Origin: JAAZMA01 sp964564325
GTDB lineage: Bacteria > Bacillota > Clostridia > Tissierellales > Tepidimicrobiaceae
Direction: 5' to 3'
NCBI GenBank assembly: GCA_964564325.1
Contig: CAZMBD010000009.1
Coordinates: 1-32,155, forward strand
Length of the DNA: 32,155 nt
Shown: positions 32,142 through 32,155 of the stretch, in pieces
How positions within the stretch are numbered: position 1 is the first letter of the stretch
Layout: every line of letters starts with the position of its first letter
The notes under the pieces: generated by a model
The model's input: only the letters and a program-made list of their open reading frames with translations
Told to the model about the DNA's origin: nothing
Database searches by the model: none
Program-made: the position numbers and the translations under genes

Positions 32142-32155
32142 AAAATTACCCCCTT

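Overview
The window is AT-rich DNA from a spore-forming, low-GC Gram-positive bacterium, most likely of the class Clostridia. The evidence is four T-box leaders, two alpha/beta-type small acid-soluble spore proteins (SASPs), YtxC, a PdaB-like deacetylase, DUF4364 and DUF6873 proteins, and strong AGGAGG ribosome binding sites with many TTG and GTG starts. The gene content is mostly housekeeping. I see no prophage, IS transposase, CRISPR array or plasmid gene. The species cannot be named from the sequence.

Layout. 1-4067 (minus): DUF6873 protein, ytxC, hisS, then a threonine T-box and the 5' part of thrS, which runs off the left edge. 4071-4724 (minus): a tRNA operon in the order Phe-Gly-Cys, with a consensus promoter and a terminator. 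The Phe and Cys genes are each preceded by a copy of their own 5' half and a shared, apparently structured element. 4728-7709 (minus): hslO, a cold-shock gene, and a spore protein/sirtuin/methyltransferase operon. 7885-10526 (plus): asd-dapA-dapB, the start of the lysine/diaminopimelate branch. This also supplies dipicolinate, which suits a sporulator. 10557-12891 (minus): hpt with a small membrane ORF, a two-OB-fold SSB-like protein, and a PdaB-like deacetylase. 13070-13911 (plus): a second SASP and a DUF4364 protein. 13897-19565 (minus): a YVTN beta-propeller protein, a small hypothetical, folC, and valS behind a valine T-box. A REP-like inverted-repeat element sits between that T-box terminator and valS. 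19694-21841 (plus): an orphan substrate-binding lipoprotein and an NlpC/P60 cell wall hydrolase. 21893-32141 (minus): padR with a SEDS-like membrane gene, T-box-trpS, T-box-cysK-cysE, a DUF255 thioredoxin-like protein, a YhhN-like membrane protein, and the tldD-tldE protease pair.

Four transcription units (thrS, valS, trpS, cysK-cysE) are controlled by uncharged-tRNA-sensing T-boxes, and each has a readable specifier codon and a near-consensus promoter. Cysteine supply links to the tRNA-Cys gene at 4108-4182, whose uncharged product should be the ligand of the cysK T-box.

The strongest candidate for something undescribed is the pair of tRNA-associated elements at 4194-4387 and 4548-4679. They share invariant sequence blocks around a hairpin whose arms differ in a compensatory way between copies. 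Both interrupt the tRNA sequence at GGYA|GAG, and each carries a duplicate of the tRNA 5' half.
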